Shown here: positions 13,445 to 22,896 of the stretch, in pieces | How the letters are laid out: every line of letters starts with the position of its first letter | Numbering within the stretch: position 1 is the stretch's first letter | NCBI GenBank assembly: GCA_937949725.1 | Contig: CALECT010000189.1 | Location: 1-32,837 of the forward strand | Direction: 5' to 3' | Source: an uncultured Pseudanabaenaceae cyanobacterium | GTDB lineage: Bacteria; Cyanobacteriota; Cyanobacteriia; PCC-9006; JAAUQQ01 | Length of the DNA stretch: 32,837 nt | The notes under the pieces: model-generated | Databases searched by the model: none | Told to the model about the DNA's origin: nothing | The model's input: only the letters and a program-made list of their open reading frames with translations | Made by a program: the position numbers and the translations under genes

Positions 13445-14902
13445 CTAATCTTCTGGGCCATCTACCCAGCTGTCACTTTCACTTTGATCGACGGGGGGCC
13501 AGCTTGGATCCTCTGGAGAAACAGAGTCATCGCTGGAGCCTGAAGATTGCTCCGGTGTTTCTGAGTCATCCACTTCTGCCTGAGTTTCGGTTTCAGCTTC
13601 TGCGGGGATAGAAGCGACTTCTTCAACCTGCCCCTCTGCTTCAGTTAATACCGGCTCTTCAGCATTGGTTTCTTCTGCCTCTCTGGCTTTTGCTTCTGCC
13701 TCTGCCTCTGTCTCTGCCTGACCTTTAGCAGCGGCTTCCTCTTGGGCTTTTGCTTCTGCTTCTGCTTTAGCTTTAGCAGCAGCTTCCTCCTGAGCTTTGG
13801 CTTCTGCCTCAGCTTTGGCTTTAGCAGCAGTTTCCTCCTGGGCTTTTGCTTCTGCTTCTGCTTCTGCTTTCGCCTTTGCTTCAGCCTCAGCTTTAGCAGC
13901 TTCCTCTTTAGCTTTGGCTTCGGCTTCCTCTTTGGCTTTAGCTTCGGCTGCGGCCTTTGCTTCAGCCTCTTCTTTCGCTTTTGCCTCGGCTTCGGCTTTG
14001 GCTTTAGCAGCGGCTTCTTCCTGGGCCTTCGCTTCAGCAGCTTCATCTACAGCAGCTGCGGACTCTTCCTCTTGGGGAGACTCTGTTGTTTCAGCTTCGC
14101 TGGGGGCAGAAGCGGCTTCTTCCCAGTCCGCTTCGTAGCTTGTGGTTTCAGGCTTTTGGTCTTCCTCCCCATCGGAAGGGCGGACATATTTTTTGCCATG
14201 GTTCTTACGACCCTGGAGGCGATCGCGCAAGCTGCTAAAAGCACCTGTCACAGCCCCTAAGCCCATTGCCCCTTTTGCAGCATCAGACTTATTCTCAGTC
14301 TTGCTAGGGGTTGAGGAACTGCTATCGGCTGACTGACTATCGGCGACTGTGGCAGCAGCTTCCTCCACCTTGTCTGAAACTTGTTCTTGGACGTCCTGGG
14401 CGACTTCTTGGGCTTTTTCGAGAGGAGCCTCAACCGCTTCTGCCACACCTGTTGCAGCTTCTTCAACAGCTTCGCTGGTTTTCTCTGCGACGGCTTTAGT
14501 CGCGGTAACACCCTTCTCTAGGGAGTCACTCACCTGCGCCTGGACTTTCTTAGAGCCGCTTTGGAATTTGCTCTTCCAATCAGTGCTCTTCAGTTTTTCA
14601 AGGCCCTGCTTAACAGAGCTGCCATCGGCAATAGTCGAACGTTGGTCTGTGGGCAGCTTGCTCCAGCGCCACATGAGCGCTTGCCAGCCCAGCCACCCCG
14701 TTAAAGCCACACTGGCCGTTTGCCCCAGTAGAACTGCCCCGGTTATACGCTGGGCACAAATCCACAGAACCAATGCGTAGAACAGGGCAACACCGCCCCA
14801 AATAATGTCATTTTTTCGATAGAGACTGGGAAACAAAAAGGCCGTAGACAATAGTGCCAGGCCAGCAATGCCAACGAGAATTGCCAGTAAAAAAGCCAGC
14901 AT
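13445..14902 (-). CDS. ycf66: Ycf66 family protein with long Ala/Glu/Lys tail
   Basis: The first ~85 residues are Ycf66: two or three hydrophobic helices (about 2-24, 33-50, 55-78) with the conserved RKNDIIWGGVALFYALVLW and RITGAVLLGQ stretches. Ycf66 occurs in cyanobacteria and some plastids; its function is not established. Unusual is the length, 485 residues: residues 100-190 are an amphipathic LEA/apolipoprotein-like helix (KAVAEKTSEAVEEAA type), 240-285 are acidic, and 286-410 consist almost wholly of Ala, Glu, Lys and Gln in repeats such as AEAEAKAKEE and EEAAAKAKAEAEAKAQ, like the TolA stalk or a single alpha helix. The last 75 residues are acidic and Ser/Pro-rich. A membrane anchor with a long rigid cytoplasmic or lumenal arm is the natural reading. 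Confident for the N-terminal family, open for the role. Confidence 0.88.
   Translation of the reverse strand: MLAFLLAILVGIAGLALLSTAFLFPSLYRKNDIIWGGVALFYALVLWICAQRITGAVLLGQTASVALTGWLGWQALMWRWSKLPTDQRSTIADGSSVKQGLEKLKSTDWKSKFQSGSKKVQAQVSDSLEKGVTATKAVAEKTSEAVEEAATGVAEAVEAPLEKAQEVAQDVQEQVSDKVEEAAATVADSQSADSSSSTPSKTENKSDAAKGAMGLGAVTGAFSSLRDRLQGRKNHGKKYVRPSDGEEDQKPETTSYEADWEEAASAPSEAETTESPQEEESAAAVDEAAEAKAQEEAAAKAKAEAEAKAKEEAEAKAAAEAKAKEEAEAKAKEEAAKAEAEAKAKAEAEAEAKAQEETAAKAKAEAEAKAQEEAAAKAKAEAEAKAQEEAAAKGQAETEAEAEAKAREAEETNAEEPVLTEAEGQVEEVASIPAEAETETQAEVDDSETPEQSSGSSDDSVSPEDPSWPPVDQSESDSWVDGPED
13673..14047. repeat. Internal coding repeats (Ala/Glu/Lys heptad-like)
   Basis: Short degenerate DNA repeats (units such as GCTTCTGC, TTTGGCTTT and GCAGCTTCCTC on the plus strand) encode residues 286-410 of Ycf66. 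Near-identical longer units recur, for example EEAAAKAKAEAEAKAQ twice in succession near 372-395. Such tracts expand and contract by slippage. Confidence 0.8.
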
Positions 14903-15091
14903 AAAAGGACTCCTGATCAGGGGCAGATCGCAGCTCTTCTAATCCTAGGCTGGCGGGCTACAGATTATGGCGTTTAGAAGCCATTCTTAAATGAACTGGA
15001 CAAAGGGAGGCTGAATATGGATTGCACCTTGCAGCAATCGGTACAGACCCATTACCCCAAGCTGTGATTAGTACGGAGGGCCAGCCAACGT

Positions 15092-17362
15092 TTAGTTAAC
15101 GTTCATCGCTTTGATCTTCCAGCTGCCGTCTTCCTTCACCAAGTCGTAACGGACCTGTAGATTACGATCCTCGCGGTTGCGAGTCAGGTCACCGCCCTGA
15201 TAGTACTTCGCAAGTTCAGTCACGGTGGCGATGACGGTGGCTTCGTCAGGGCTAGCACCTTCAGACTTGACTTCGTTAATGGCCAGTTTGTGTTGGTAGC
15301 GCACCTCAGTGCCATCCTGCTCGGAAAGCTGGGCTTCCCCAGCCCAACGAGCCAGGGCCTCGCCCGTGAGCACATTCTTGAGTAGCTCAGCATTGGGCTC
15401 ACTGCCAAAGACTTCAGCCTTGGTGCTGAGCCACAGGTCGATGACTTGCTGTGCATCCGCTTCGGAGAGCGGACCAGAAGCAGAAACGGTACCCGAGGCT
15501 GCCGCAGGAGTAAGACCCTCAATCACAGGTTCACCCAAGCTAATACTGGGCTGGTTCTTCTCTAGCTTTGTGACGGCAGCAGCTGGACCATTACCTGTAT
15601 CAGTTTGGCTTCCACTGCCCAAGCCGCTAATCCAGCCGAAGATGCTGCTCAGTAAGGCAAATAGAATCCATAAAGTGAGTAGGCCAACTCCGGCGAGCAT
15701 CAGCAGACGACCAATTTTGATGGAGCCTAGAGGTCCAGCTGCCACTCCTCGGCGAGATGCGGCTCCGCCTCGACTGTTGCGGCGGCGGCGTTGGCGACGG
15801 GTTTCACCGGGCTGGCGCTCTAGACCTGCACTGTTATTGCTTGCTGCATCTCCATAGGCTAGGGCTGCACCGCCCGCAGCAGCGAGTCCTGCTGCACCCG
15901 CAGCGATCGCGCCTGCGCCATCGTAGCCGTTCTCGTAGTTGCCGTTGCTGTAGCTGGCTGAGCTGTCGTCATAGGCGCTGGGAGCGGTGAGGGTCGCAGT
16001 TCCTGTGTTGGCATAGGTTGAGGTGGCACCGACGGAGGCTGACTGGCGATCGCTACGCAAGCTTCCGGCAGAATCGCCCGCCCAAGCACTCCCCATGGCC
16101 ACACCAGAGCCTTGCCAATCCTGATTGACGGCTTCCGCTGGGAGGGATTCTAAATAGTTCTGGACTTCTGGCTTAGCAAAGTAGTCCTTGAGGGTGGTTG
16201 TCTGTCCCTTGAGGTCGCGGAAATTGGGAAAGACCTCATCCTGGAGCCAGCGCTCCGCATAGAGGCAAAGGCCAGGTAACAGGTCCGGAGAGCCCTGGGA
16301 ATGCTCTCGAATAAAGGCCAGTGGTTCGTACTCCTGGCTAAACTCCAGGGCACGGTTGGCTTCTTCGGTTTGGCCCAGCATCAAGGCACAGACCGACTGC
16401 TCTAGGTGGACGTCCTGGCGACCGCTGAGACCTGTGAGTATTTTCTTTGCACGCAGTGCTAAGTCAGGTTTGTGCTCGGCAAAGGCACGAGCCATCAGGG
16501 CATAGACGGCTAGGTAAGAGGCAACGGCTGAGGGGCGGCGAGCTTCCTGCTCAAATAGCTCCTGCTGCTCTCCCACGGTGAGATAGTCTCGCAGCTGCTG
16601 GATAAAGCGCAGGAAATCATCCGTGTCCAGGCCAGACTGGTCACTGCCATTGCCGTCAATGCCGCCCCGTTCTTGCAGCATCTCATTGAGGATCTGGATG
16701 CCCTTGGTGCGCTGAGTTGCGGCCTCGCCGGGCTGGGAAATGAGTTCCAGCACTCGGTAAGGACGTAGTCGGTATAAATCGCTTCTCACTTCGCCTCTTA
16801 CCCCTGCAAATAGACCTTCTTGGAGCAGCAGGTTCTCCCCTGCTTCTAAGGCCTCAGCGGCCTCCTCATAGTGGGACTGCTGCCACTGCTCCCGACCCAG
16901 CTCTAGGTTGCTGAGAGCAATGGTGAGGGAGACATCGGCGGCGATCATTTCCGCATCGCCCACGCCGGGATTGTGGGATTTCATTTTTGTGAGATGGGCT
17001 TTACCCAGCTCTAGCACCAGCTCATATTCGCCTAGCTCTTGGAGCAGGAGAAGCGCACCAATAAGCTGGTGCTCCTCCACATTAATGCCGTGGGGTTGGG
17101 GAGCTTTCTTACTCCGACTGAAGCGCTGGGATAAATTAGCAGTCTGCTGAAGGAAAGTCTGGTCGTATTGTTCACGGGCTGTAGCGTCAGAGAGGACGCT
17201 ATAGGCTTCGTCTAGGAGTTCACGACGAGCCGCGATCGCCGGTTCCGAATACTCCCGGCGAGGTAGCTGCATTGTGCGGTCCTTATGGGCCTGCTGAATC
17301 TGCTCCGCCGTAGCCTGAGTGGGCAGTCCCAAAATTCGATAGTAGTCGAGCGGAATACGCAC
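15092..17362 (-). CDS. ftn2: Cell division protein Ftn2/ZipN (ARC6-like)
   Basis: A 756-residue protein with the ARC6/Ftn2 layout. It has an N-terminal J-like domain (1-70, DYYRILGLP, YSVLSDATAREQYD) that lacks the HPD tripeptide, so it should not stimulate DnaK. A helical TPR-like region runs from about 95 to 410, followed by a Ser/Gly/Ala/Tyr-rich linker (415-510), a basic stretch (TRRQRRRRNSR, 521-531), one membrane helix (552-576) and the C-terminal IMS/DUF4101 domain (635-756). In cyanobacteria Ftn2/ZipN anchors and organises FtsZ at the cytoplasmic membrane and recruits other divisome proteins; its plastid relative is ARC6. The start is GTG 17362, supported by the conserved MRIPLDYYRI beginning. 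Monocistronic; no terminator is obvious before the ycf66 promoter region (14903-15091). Confidence 0.93.
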   Translation of the reverse strand: MRIPLDYYRILGLPTQATAEQIQQAHKDRTMQLPRREYSEPAIAARRELLDEAYSVLSDATAREQYDQTFLQQTANLSQRFSRSKKAPQPHGINVEEHQLIGALLLLQELGEYELVLELGKAHLTKMKSHNPGVGDAEMIAADVSLTIALSNLELGREQWQQSHYEEAAEALEAGENLLLQEGLFAGVRGEVRSDLYRLRPYRVLELISQPGEAATQRTKGIQILNEMLQERGGIDGNGSDQSGLDTDDFLRFIQQLRDYLTVGEQQELFEQEARRPSAVASYLAVYALMARAFAEHKPDLALRAKKILTGLSGRQDVHLEQSVCALMLGQTEEANRALEFSQEYEPLAFIREHSQGSPDLLPGLCLYAERWLQDEVFPNFRDLKGQTTTLKDYFAKPEVQNYLESLPAEAVNQDWQGSGVAMGSAWAGDSAGSLRSDRQSASVGATSTYANTGTATLTAPSAYDDSSASYSNGNYENGYDGAGAIAAGAAGLAAAGGAALAYGDAASNNSAGLERQPGETRRQRRRRNSRGGAASRRGVAAGPLGSIKIGRLLMLAGVGLLTLWILFALLSSIFGWISGLGSGSQTDTGNGPAAAVTKLEKNQPSISLGEPVIEGLTPAAASGTVSASGPLSEADAQQVIDLWLSTKAEVFGSEPNAELLKNVLTGEALARWAGEAQLSEQDGTEVRYQHKLAINEVKSEGASPDEATVIATVTELAKYYQGGDLTRNREDRNLQVRYDLVKEDGSWKIKAMNVN

Positions 17363-17951
17363 GATGACCGTCCTCAGACATCAACAATAAATCTCGGCTC
17401 CCGGACCTTTCACAATCTTCTGTCAGGCGAGTCAGTGTCTTTGGCTGCGAGGCTCATAAAAGCCCCGCAGCACAAACAACGGAAACGTATTGAACAGAAA
17501 TTTGGCAGGATCACTCAAGCATAACCCAAAGTTTCAGCTATGCTAAAGCGCTATTCAGTAAGCTTCGTATGTAAGGTTACAACGGCGACTTGCGATATCG
17601 CTTAACTAGATAAAAACCTTATGGGTTTGGCCTACAACTTGCCTACCACTAATCTGCCAGTGGCCAAGTCTCTCTAACGACTCTAGATCCTGCTTGGGCT
17701 ATGAATCCCTAAGCCCATTGCTGGATCTATCTTCTTCCCTAGATTAAGAATCCTTGGCTTCTGTTTCACAAACACTTTTACGTCATGGCCAGCTCGTCCT
17801 AGAATTTAAGACGGCCCAGGCATAGTCCGAAGTCTCCATGCCGTCCTAGAAAAGCGGATTACGGTAGGCTAGGGCCAAACTTGGTTCCCCTTGCGGTCAT
17901 TGGCCACTGGGAATAGTAGATCTCGGTTAGAGCGGATAGGACGATAGCTTC
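17363..17951. other. Divergent promoter region of ftn2 and pdhA
   Basis: About 590 bp with no gene. Visible features are a 10-bp direct repeat CGTCCTAGAA (17795-17804 and 17842-17851) and possible stems GACGGC (17810-17815) / GCCGTC (17840-17845) and GGCAT (17819-17823) / ATGCC (17838-17842), which overlap and exclude each other. A GTA-N8-TAC sequence occurs at 17567-17580, but that pattern is expected by chance. No promoter boxes can be assigned with confidence. Confidence 0.5.
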
Positions 17952-18989
17952 ATGCCCCAGGAACGGACAGCGCCCGAATTTGACGCCTCAAAGGCAGTGA
18001 TCACTCGAGAAGAGGCATTACGCCTATACGAGGACATGGTGTTGGGCCGTTTCTTCGAAGATAAATGTGCCGAGATGTACTATCGCGGCAAAATGTTTGG
18101 TTTCGTTCACCTCTACAACGGTCAAGAGGCTGTTTCCACCGGCATCATCAAGGGGGCAATGCGTTCCGATGATTATGTGGCGAGTACCTACCGCGACCAC
18201 GTCCATGCCTTGAGCGCTGGCGTCCCTGCACGCAACGTCATGGCGGAGCTCTTTGGTAAGGAAACGGGTTGCAGTAAGGGCCGAGGCGGCTCGATGCATA
18301 TGTTCTCTGCTGAGCATAATCTTCTCGGTGGCTATGCCTTCATTGCTGAGGGCATTCCTGTGGCCATGGGGGCCGCTTTTAACGCGAAGTACCGTCGTGA
18401 AGCCTTAGGTGATCAGTCTGCGGACCAGGTTACGGCCTGTTTCTTTGGTGATGGTGCGGCCAATAACGGTCAGTTCTTTGAATGTTTGAACATGTCGGCG
18501 CTGTGGAAGCTGCCGATTATGTATGTGGTAGAGAACAACAAATGGGCGATCGGGATGGCCCATGAACGTGCCACTTCTGTGCCTGAGATTTACAAGAAGG
18601 GTGAAGCCTTTGGCATGCACGGCGTTGAGGTTGACGGCATGGATGTGCTGGCGATGCGTCACGTGGCCCAAGAGGCGGTGGCTCGCGCTCGCGCTGGAGA
18701 AGGCCCAACCTTGATCGAGGCCATGACCTATCGCTTCCGGGGTCACTCTTTGGCGGATCCCGATGAGCTGCGCTCTAAGGAAGAGAAAGAATTCTGGTTG
18801 GCGCGGGATCCGATCAAGAAATTCTCTAAGTTCATCGTCGAGTACGGCCATGGCACCGCAGAGGAGCTGAAGGCCATCGATAAGAAAATTACGGCGCTGG
18901 TGGAAGAAGCCGTTCAGTTCGGTTTGGATAGCCCTGAGCCCAATCCTGAGGACCTGAAGAAGTACATCTTCGCTGAAGAGCCTGCATAG
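17952..18989 (+). CDS. pdhA: Pyruvate dehydrogenase E1 component, alpha subunit
   Basis: The 345-residue alpha chain of the thiamine-diphosphate-dependent E1 of the pyruvate dehydrogenase complex, which decarboxylates pyruvate and passes the acetyl group to the E2 lipoyl domain, feeding acetyl-CoA synthesis in the cytosol. Evidence: [38 protein letters not shown], and the ThDP motif starting [14 protein letters not shown] (164-177) and ending in VENN (193-196), followed by the [13 protein letters not shown] loop. Length matches bacterial and plastid E1 alpha (about 340). In cyanobacteria pdhA and pdhB are usually separate, as here. The start at ATG 17952 is consistent with the conserved N-terminus. 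Divergent from ftn2; ends in a strong terminator. Confidence 0.95.
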   Translation: MPQERTAPEFDASKAVITREEALRLYEDMVLGRFFEDKCAEMYYRGKMFGFVHLYNGQEAVSTGIIKGAMRSDDYVASTYRDHVHALSAGVPARNVMAELFGKETGCSKGRGGSMHMFSAEHNLLGGYAFIAEGIPVAMGAAFNAKYRREALGDQSADQVTACFFGDGAANNGQFFECLNMSALWKLPIMYVVENNKWAIGMAHERATSVPEIYKKGEAFGMHGVEVDGMDVLAMRHVAQEAVARARAGEGPTLIEAMTYRFRGHSLADPDELRSKEEKEFWLARDPIKKFSKFIVEYGHGTAEELKAIDKKITALVEEAVQFGLDSPEPNPEDLKKYIFAEEPA

Positions 18990-19022
18990 AGCTGGGCTAT
19001 ATGACCTCTGACTGAATCATTG

Positions 19023-19066
19023 AAGAAAAGACCTGAAGGCTTAGCTTTCAGGTCTTTTCTTTTTCA
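19023..19066. terminator. Bidirectional terminator of pdhA and the convergent gene
   Basis: AAGAAAAGACCTGAA (19023-19037) and TTCAGGTCTTTTCTT (19047-19061) are a perfect 15-bp inverted repeat followed by TTTTTC on the plus strand. Reading leftwards the A-run also gives a T-tail, so it can serve the minus-strand gene ending at 19087. Confidence 0.88.
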
Positions 19067-19086
19067 TGACTTGGAGTTGAGGTTCG

Positions 19087-19551
19087 TTAGGTCGCGTGGG
19101 GGATGTTGTTGGCTTTGAGGCGATCGCACACCGCTTCCCGAAATGCCTCTTTTTGATATTCATACCAAGGCTCATCGAGATCTTCATCCGACATTAAATC
19201 CAGCAATTGCTGACTGCCATTGGAGGAATAGAGCAGCTTGAGCATTTGTTGCAGCAGGGGAGGCTTGACCTTCGCTCGGGTGAAGGCTTCCAGGGTCGCG
19301 GGGTCTTCGCTCATGGCCTGTTTGCTGGGCATGTCAATCCAATCATCGGAAATTAGGATATGACGAATGCCGTCGATGAAGGCAATCTGTGCCGCAGGCA
19401 AGATGGTCTCATCCACATCGCAGAGCAGGGAGACATCCTCCTCAGAGACGACGCAAAAATCCCCGTCAGGTTTGTGAATGTAGAGGCTTTCGCCCGAGGA
19501 GAGAATGCTGAGTTCGCTCATCAACTGGGGAAGGGAGACGGGGAGGACCAT
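19087..19551 (-). CDS. Acidic soluble protein, possibly UPF0158-like
   Basis: A 154-residue protein with no signal or membrane segment. The N-terminal half looks like a small beta-rich module (SLYIHKPDGDFCVVSEED), with a repeated acidic pattern; the C-terminal half is helical and ends LDEPWYEYQKEAFREAVCD, then a short helix to the end. The arrangement of an N-terminal SLPQLMSEL helix, a D/E-rich strand and the C-terminal W-x2-Y-x2-A motif recalls UPF0158 family proteins, but the similarity is weak by eye and I would not transfer a function. ATG start 19551. It converges on pdhA and shares its terminator; the gene to the right is divergent. Confidence 0.6.
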   Translation of the reverse strand: MVLPVSLPQLMSELSILSSGESLYIHKPDGDFCVVSEEDVSLLCDVDETILPAAQIAFIDGIRHILISDDWIDMPSKQAMSEDPATLEAFTRAKVKPPLLQQMLKLLYSSNGSQQLLDLMSDEDLDEPWYEYQKEAFREAVCDRLKANNIPHAT

Positions 19552-19726
19552 GGGATTTGCGGTGCGATAGGGGCAGAGAGTGACTTGATTATCTCAGGTG
19601 ATTCCAAGTCAGCGGGAATTGGCGGGAATCGGTAATAGGCTGGAGAAGTGGTGAGGGTGGGTTGATGGCTAATAACTTTGCACTCATCACCGATTGCCTA
19701 CCTTTCAACTCTTCCTTGCCCCTGCC

Positions 19727-20749
19727 ATGCCAAAATCTGCGCTACCACCCAATCTCGTGATCAAGCTGGGCCGCTGGGGCTGGGAGACGGTGTGGCATGT
19801 GATGATGTCGCAAATGGCCCCACGCAGCAAAGATGGGGCTTATATTCGTCCTGAGAGTGCCTTTCGCGATGTTGTTAGCGCTGAGTCTGAGGCCCAAGGA
19901 TATTCCAAACATCCTGCTGCTTCGGGGCGCTATCGCTTGTTTGTGGGCATGAGCTGCCCCTGGGCTCACCGAGCGCTGGTGGTGCGATCGCTCAAAGGCC
20001 TCGAATCTGCCATCCCCATCACGGTGGTTTCCCCTTCTCCCGAATCCGGGGGCTGGATTTTTGATGAACCGTTTGACCGAGTTGAGGGAACCACTTGCCT
20101 CTCCATGGCGCAGTTCTATCGCCAAGCCCATACCGACTATGGCGGGCGCAATACGGTGCCAGTGCTGTGGGATAGCGAGGTGAATGCGATCGTCAATAAC
20201 GAGAGCAGCGAAATCATCGTGATTCTCAACGAAGCCTTCAACAAATTTGCAGAGCATCCTGAGTTGGACCTCTATCCCGAGGCATTGCGAGAGGAGATTG
20301 AGCAGTGGAATTCCAAGATTTATCCCGCGATTAATAACGGGGTTTATCGCTGTGGCTTTGCCCAGACCCAGGCGGCCTACGATGCGGTGATTGAAGAACT
20401 GTTTGGGGCGTTGGATGAAATTGATGAGGTTTTGGCAACGCGGCGCTATCTCTGCGGTAGCGAACTAACTCTCGCAGATGTGCGGCTATTTACGACGCTG
20501 GTGCGATTTGATGTGGCTTATCACGGGATCTTTCGTTGCGATCGCCGTCGCATTGCCGACTACCCCAACCTTAGTGGCTACCTACGAGATATTTACCAGC
20601 AACCTGGCATTGCCGACACCTGTGATATCCCTGCGGTTAAACGGGATTATTACGGAAATTTATTTCCCCTTAACCCGAGTGGGATCATTCCCGCGGGGCC
20701 CGATATCGGCACTCTAATGGAGCCTCACCAAAGAGCTTTATTGGTTTAG
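19727..20749 (+). CDS. Glutathione S-transferase family, glutathionyl-hydroquinone reductase type
   Basis: A 340-residue protein from ATG 19727; the frame extends to a TTG at 19694 without added family sequence. It matches the Xi-class GSTs (YqjG/ECM4/PcpF type): a thioredoxin-like N-terminal half with the reactive cysteine in GMSCPWAHRALVVRSLKGL (Cys77), PVLWDSEVNAIVNNESSEII for glutathione binding, and an all-helical C-terminal half with LFGALDEIDEVLATRRYLCG, LTLADVRLFTTLVRFD and the family's YPNLSGYLRDIYQ. These enzymes reduce glutathionyl-hydroquinones using glutathione, releasing GSSG. Cytosolic. Single gene. The physiological quinone substrate in this organism is not evident. Confidence 0.9.
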   Translation: MPKSALPPNLVIKLGRWGWETVWHVMMSQMAPRSKDGAYIRPESAFRDVVSAESEAQGYSKHPAASGRYRLFVGMSCPWAHRALVVRSLKGLESAIPITVVSPSPESGGWIFDEPFDRVEGTTCLSMAQFYRQAHTDYGGRNTVPVLWDSEVNAIVNNESSEIIVILNEAFNKFAEHPELDLYPEALREEIEQWNSKIYPAINNGVYRCGFAQTQAAYDAVIEELFGALDEIDEVLATRRYLCGSELTLADVRLFTTLVRFDVAYHGIFRCDRRRIADYPNLSGYLRDIYQQPGIADTCDIPAVKRDYYGNLFPLNPSGIIPAGPDIGTLMEPHQRALLV

Positions 20750-20986
20750 GGGGGAGGTAACTTTCAGGTTTTGGTCTCCTGCGAGAATTGCCTAAGCACT
20801 CCGTTATAGCGCTTAGACAAACCGTATCTATACCCATGTCTTAGACAGGGCACCCAATTTATTTTGGACAGAGCTAAAGTCCTGACGTCTCTCAGGGCTG
20901 GGATGGCATCTACAGCGTGATTGTCGAGCTAGATAAGTTTGGCTGACCATTGTCGCTTCTTGTGAGGAACTCTTGGATTACAATTC

Positions 20987-22783
20987 ATGACCTTTGTTCG
21001 TTCGTTTGAACCATCTCTTAGTCCCCTGATGGTTCTGGCTTTCACCTCTAGCCTGTTGGCTGCCACTCCTAGCATGGTCTCAGCTCAAGGAGTTGAGATG
21101 GATGGATTAGCTAAGACAGCTGACCGATCTGAAGCGCCTGAACTCTCTAGCCCACAAAATCTGGCTGAAGCAACGACAGTGCCATCTGCAATGGCAGCTT
21201 TAGAGAGTGGTAATAGCTTGATAGGTCAGGTTACATCGGTATCTCAGCTCCGTGATGTGCGCCCCACCGACTGGGCTTTTCAGGCGCTCCAGTCCCTGGT
21301 CGAGCGCTATGGCTGTATTGCCGGCTATCCCGATGGCACCTATCGGGGCAACCGGGCTATGACGCGCTATGAATTTGCAGCAGGTTTGAATGCCTGCCTG
21401 GATCGGGTCAATGAGTTAATTGCTTCAGCAACTGCTGAAATGGCCACCCAGGAAGACTTAGCGGTTTTGCAGCGTCTGCAAGAAGAATTTCAAACTGAAT
21501 TAGCCACCTTGCAGGGGCGTGTTGATTCGTTGGAATCTCGCACCGCAGATCTAGAGGCCAATCAGTTCTCCACGACGACGAAGCTCTCGGGGGAAGTGAT
21601 TTTCAGTGGCGCGGGGGCTTGGGGCGCAGCACCGGACGGCGATGACGCCAATGCAGTGGTCAATAGCCGTGTGCGTCTCAATTTATCCACCAGCTTCTCC
21701 GGCAAAGACTTACTGCTGACCGGTCTCCAGGCTCACACCTTTCCCGGTGGAAATAGCGGTATCGCTGGCACGCTGGGCTATGGCGATCCCGTTTTCAACG
21801 AAGCGAGCCATGTGCGCCTGGGAACCGAACCTCAGTTTCCCAGCACGAGCCCCCTCGATCTCTCTCCTGTAGATTCAGGCTCTTTTGAGCTGTATAAGCT
21901 GCTCTACATTTTCCCCGTGGGAGATAAGGTTACCGCTTTTGTAGGGCCTAAGGCCGAAGTGAGCGATGCTTTTCCTTCAGTACTGCCCTTTGCCAATGAA
22001 GGTCAGGGAGCATTGTCTCGTTTTGGCACATTGCCTGCCTCCCACCGCCTTTCTGGCGGTACATCTGGGACAGGCTTAGCAGCGGCGGCGGGGGTGATTT
22101 GGAATGTTTCAGATGCCATTGATTTACGAGCGCTCTATGGCAATGTCAACCCCAGCATCGCAGGCAATGAGGGCTTCCCAGGGACGCCTCTAGGGGCAGG
22201 CGTTTTTAGCGGCAGCTATGTGGCGGCGACCCAGCTAACGGTGAATCCCAGCGATCGCTTCCAAGCGGCATTCAACTACGCCCATAGCTATCACCAGATC
22301 AACATCCTGGGCACAGGCTTGGGCAGTGCAGACATTGGTGCTGTGCTGTTCCCTGCGGCAGATGTAACAGCGATCGCCGATGAAGGCATTTCCATGGACA
22401 CCTTGGGTGCCACTTTCAACTACAAGCTCACCCCCAAGCTAGAACTGGCAGGGACTGCCACTTACATCATGAGTGACCTGGTAGATGTGAATGCCTCCAC
22501 AGACTTCTTGACTTGGATGGCGGGCGTGAAAGCCAATGATCTCTTCCGTGAAGGCAATAGCGCTGGACTGTTGTTTGGCCAACCCCTCACCCGCCAGAGC
22601 ACGGGAGGTCGAGCAATCGACCCTGCTGATGCCACGCCTTACCACCTGGAAAGCTATTTCAACTTTAAGGTGAATGACAGCATCAGCGTTACCCCAGGTG
22701 CAGTCGTGATCTTCAACCCCGAAGGTCAGTCTGATCGGGACACGGTTGTCATGCCTGTGCTCCGCACGACCTTCAGCTTCTGA
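20987..22783 (+). CDS. SLH-domain outer-membrane porin, iron-uptake porin type
   Basis: 598-residue outer-membrane protein of the cyanobacterial SomA/SomB and iron-uptake porin family (OprB-like). Order: signal peptide (1-34, ending SMVSAQG), a low-complexity linker to about 80, one SLH domain (about 84-145; QLRDVRPTDWAFQALQSLVE, GYPDGTYRGNRAMTRYEFAA), a predicted coiled coil (150-192, LQEEFQTELATLQGRVDSLE) and a beta-barrel (about 196-598) that ends in a C-terminal phenylalanine (TTFSF), as expected for outer-membrane assembly. The SLH domain binds pyruvylated cell-wall polysaccharide, tying the outer membrane to peptidoglycan; the barrel passes ions and small solutes, and family members are linked to iron uptake. 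The ATG start is well placed. No Fur box is recognisable in the 237-bp upstream gap. Confidence 0.92.
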   Translation: MTFVRSFEPSLSPLMVLAFTSSLLAATPSMVSAQGVEMDGLAKTADRSEAPELSSPQNLAEATTVPSAMAALESGNSLIGQVTSVSQLRDVRPTDWAFQALQSLVERYGCIAGYPDGTYRGNRAMTRYEFAAGLNACLDRVNELIASATAEMATQEDLAVLQRLQEEFQTELATLQGRVDSLESRTADLEANQFSTTTKLSGEVIFSGAGAWGAAPDGDDANAVVNSRVRLNLSTSFSGKDLLLTGLQAHTFPGGNSGIAGTLGYGDPVFNEASHVRLGTEPQFPSTSPLDLSPVDSGSFELYKLLYIFPVGDKVTAFVGPKAEVSDAFPSVLPFANEGQGALSRFGTLPASHRLSGGTSGTGLAAAAGVIWNVSDAIDLRALYGNVNPSIAGNEGFPGTPLGAGVFSGSYVAATQLTVNPSDRFQAAFNYAHSYHQINILGTGLGSADIGAVLFPAADVTAIADEGISMDTLGATFNYKLTPKLELAGTATYIMSDLVDVNASTDFLTWMAGVKANDLFREGNSAGLLFGQPLTRQSTGGRAIDPADATPYHLESYFNFKVNDSISVTPGAVVIFNPEGQSDRDTVVMPVLRTTFSF

Positions 22784-22787
22784 AGAT

Positions 22788-22814
22788 GCGGGCTAGTCAT
22801 TTACCTAGCCCGCA
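22788..22814 (+). terminator. Hairpin after the porin gene
   Basis: TGCGGGCTAG (22788-22797) and CTAGCCCGCA (22805-22814) form a perfect 10-bp stem with a 7-base loop, 4 bp after the porin stop. No T-run follows. Its position argues that the next gene starts downstream at 22897 and not near 22786. Confidence 0.7.
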
Positions 22815-22896
22815 GCCTGGCTGCTTGGCCTCGAAAAGGCCTCGCAAGCCATGGCCCGAAACAGGGCACAATGGTCTCAGTGCAAGGCTTCCCCCT

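Noticed and set aside
13742..14260. Plus-strand 172-codon ORF rich in Phe/Ser/Gly, and a 113-codon Ala/Ser ORF at 13797-14138
   Set aside because: Both are the antisense of the repeat-rich Ala/Glu/Lys part of ycf66. The low-complexity DNA lacks stop codons in several frames.
17567..17580. GTA-N8-TAC sequence like an NtcA site upstream of pdhA
   Set aside because: Six fixed bases are expected about eight times in a window this size by chance, and no properly spaced TAN3T -10 box was found.
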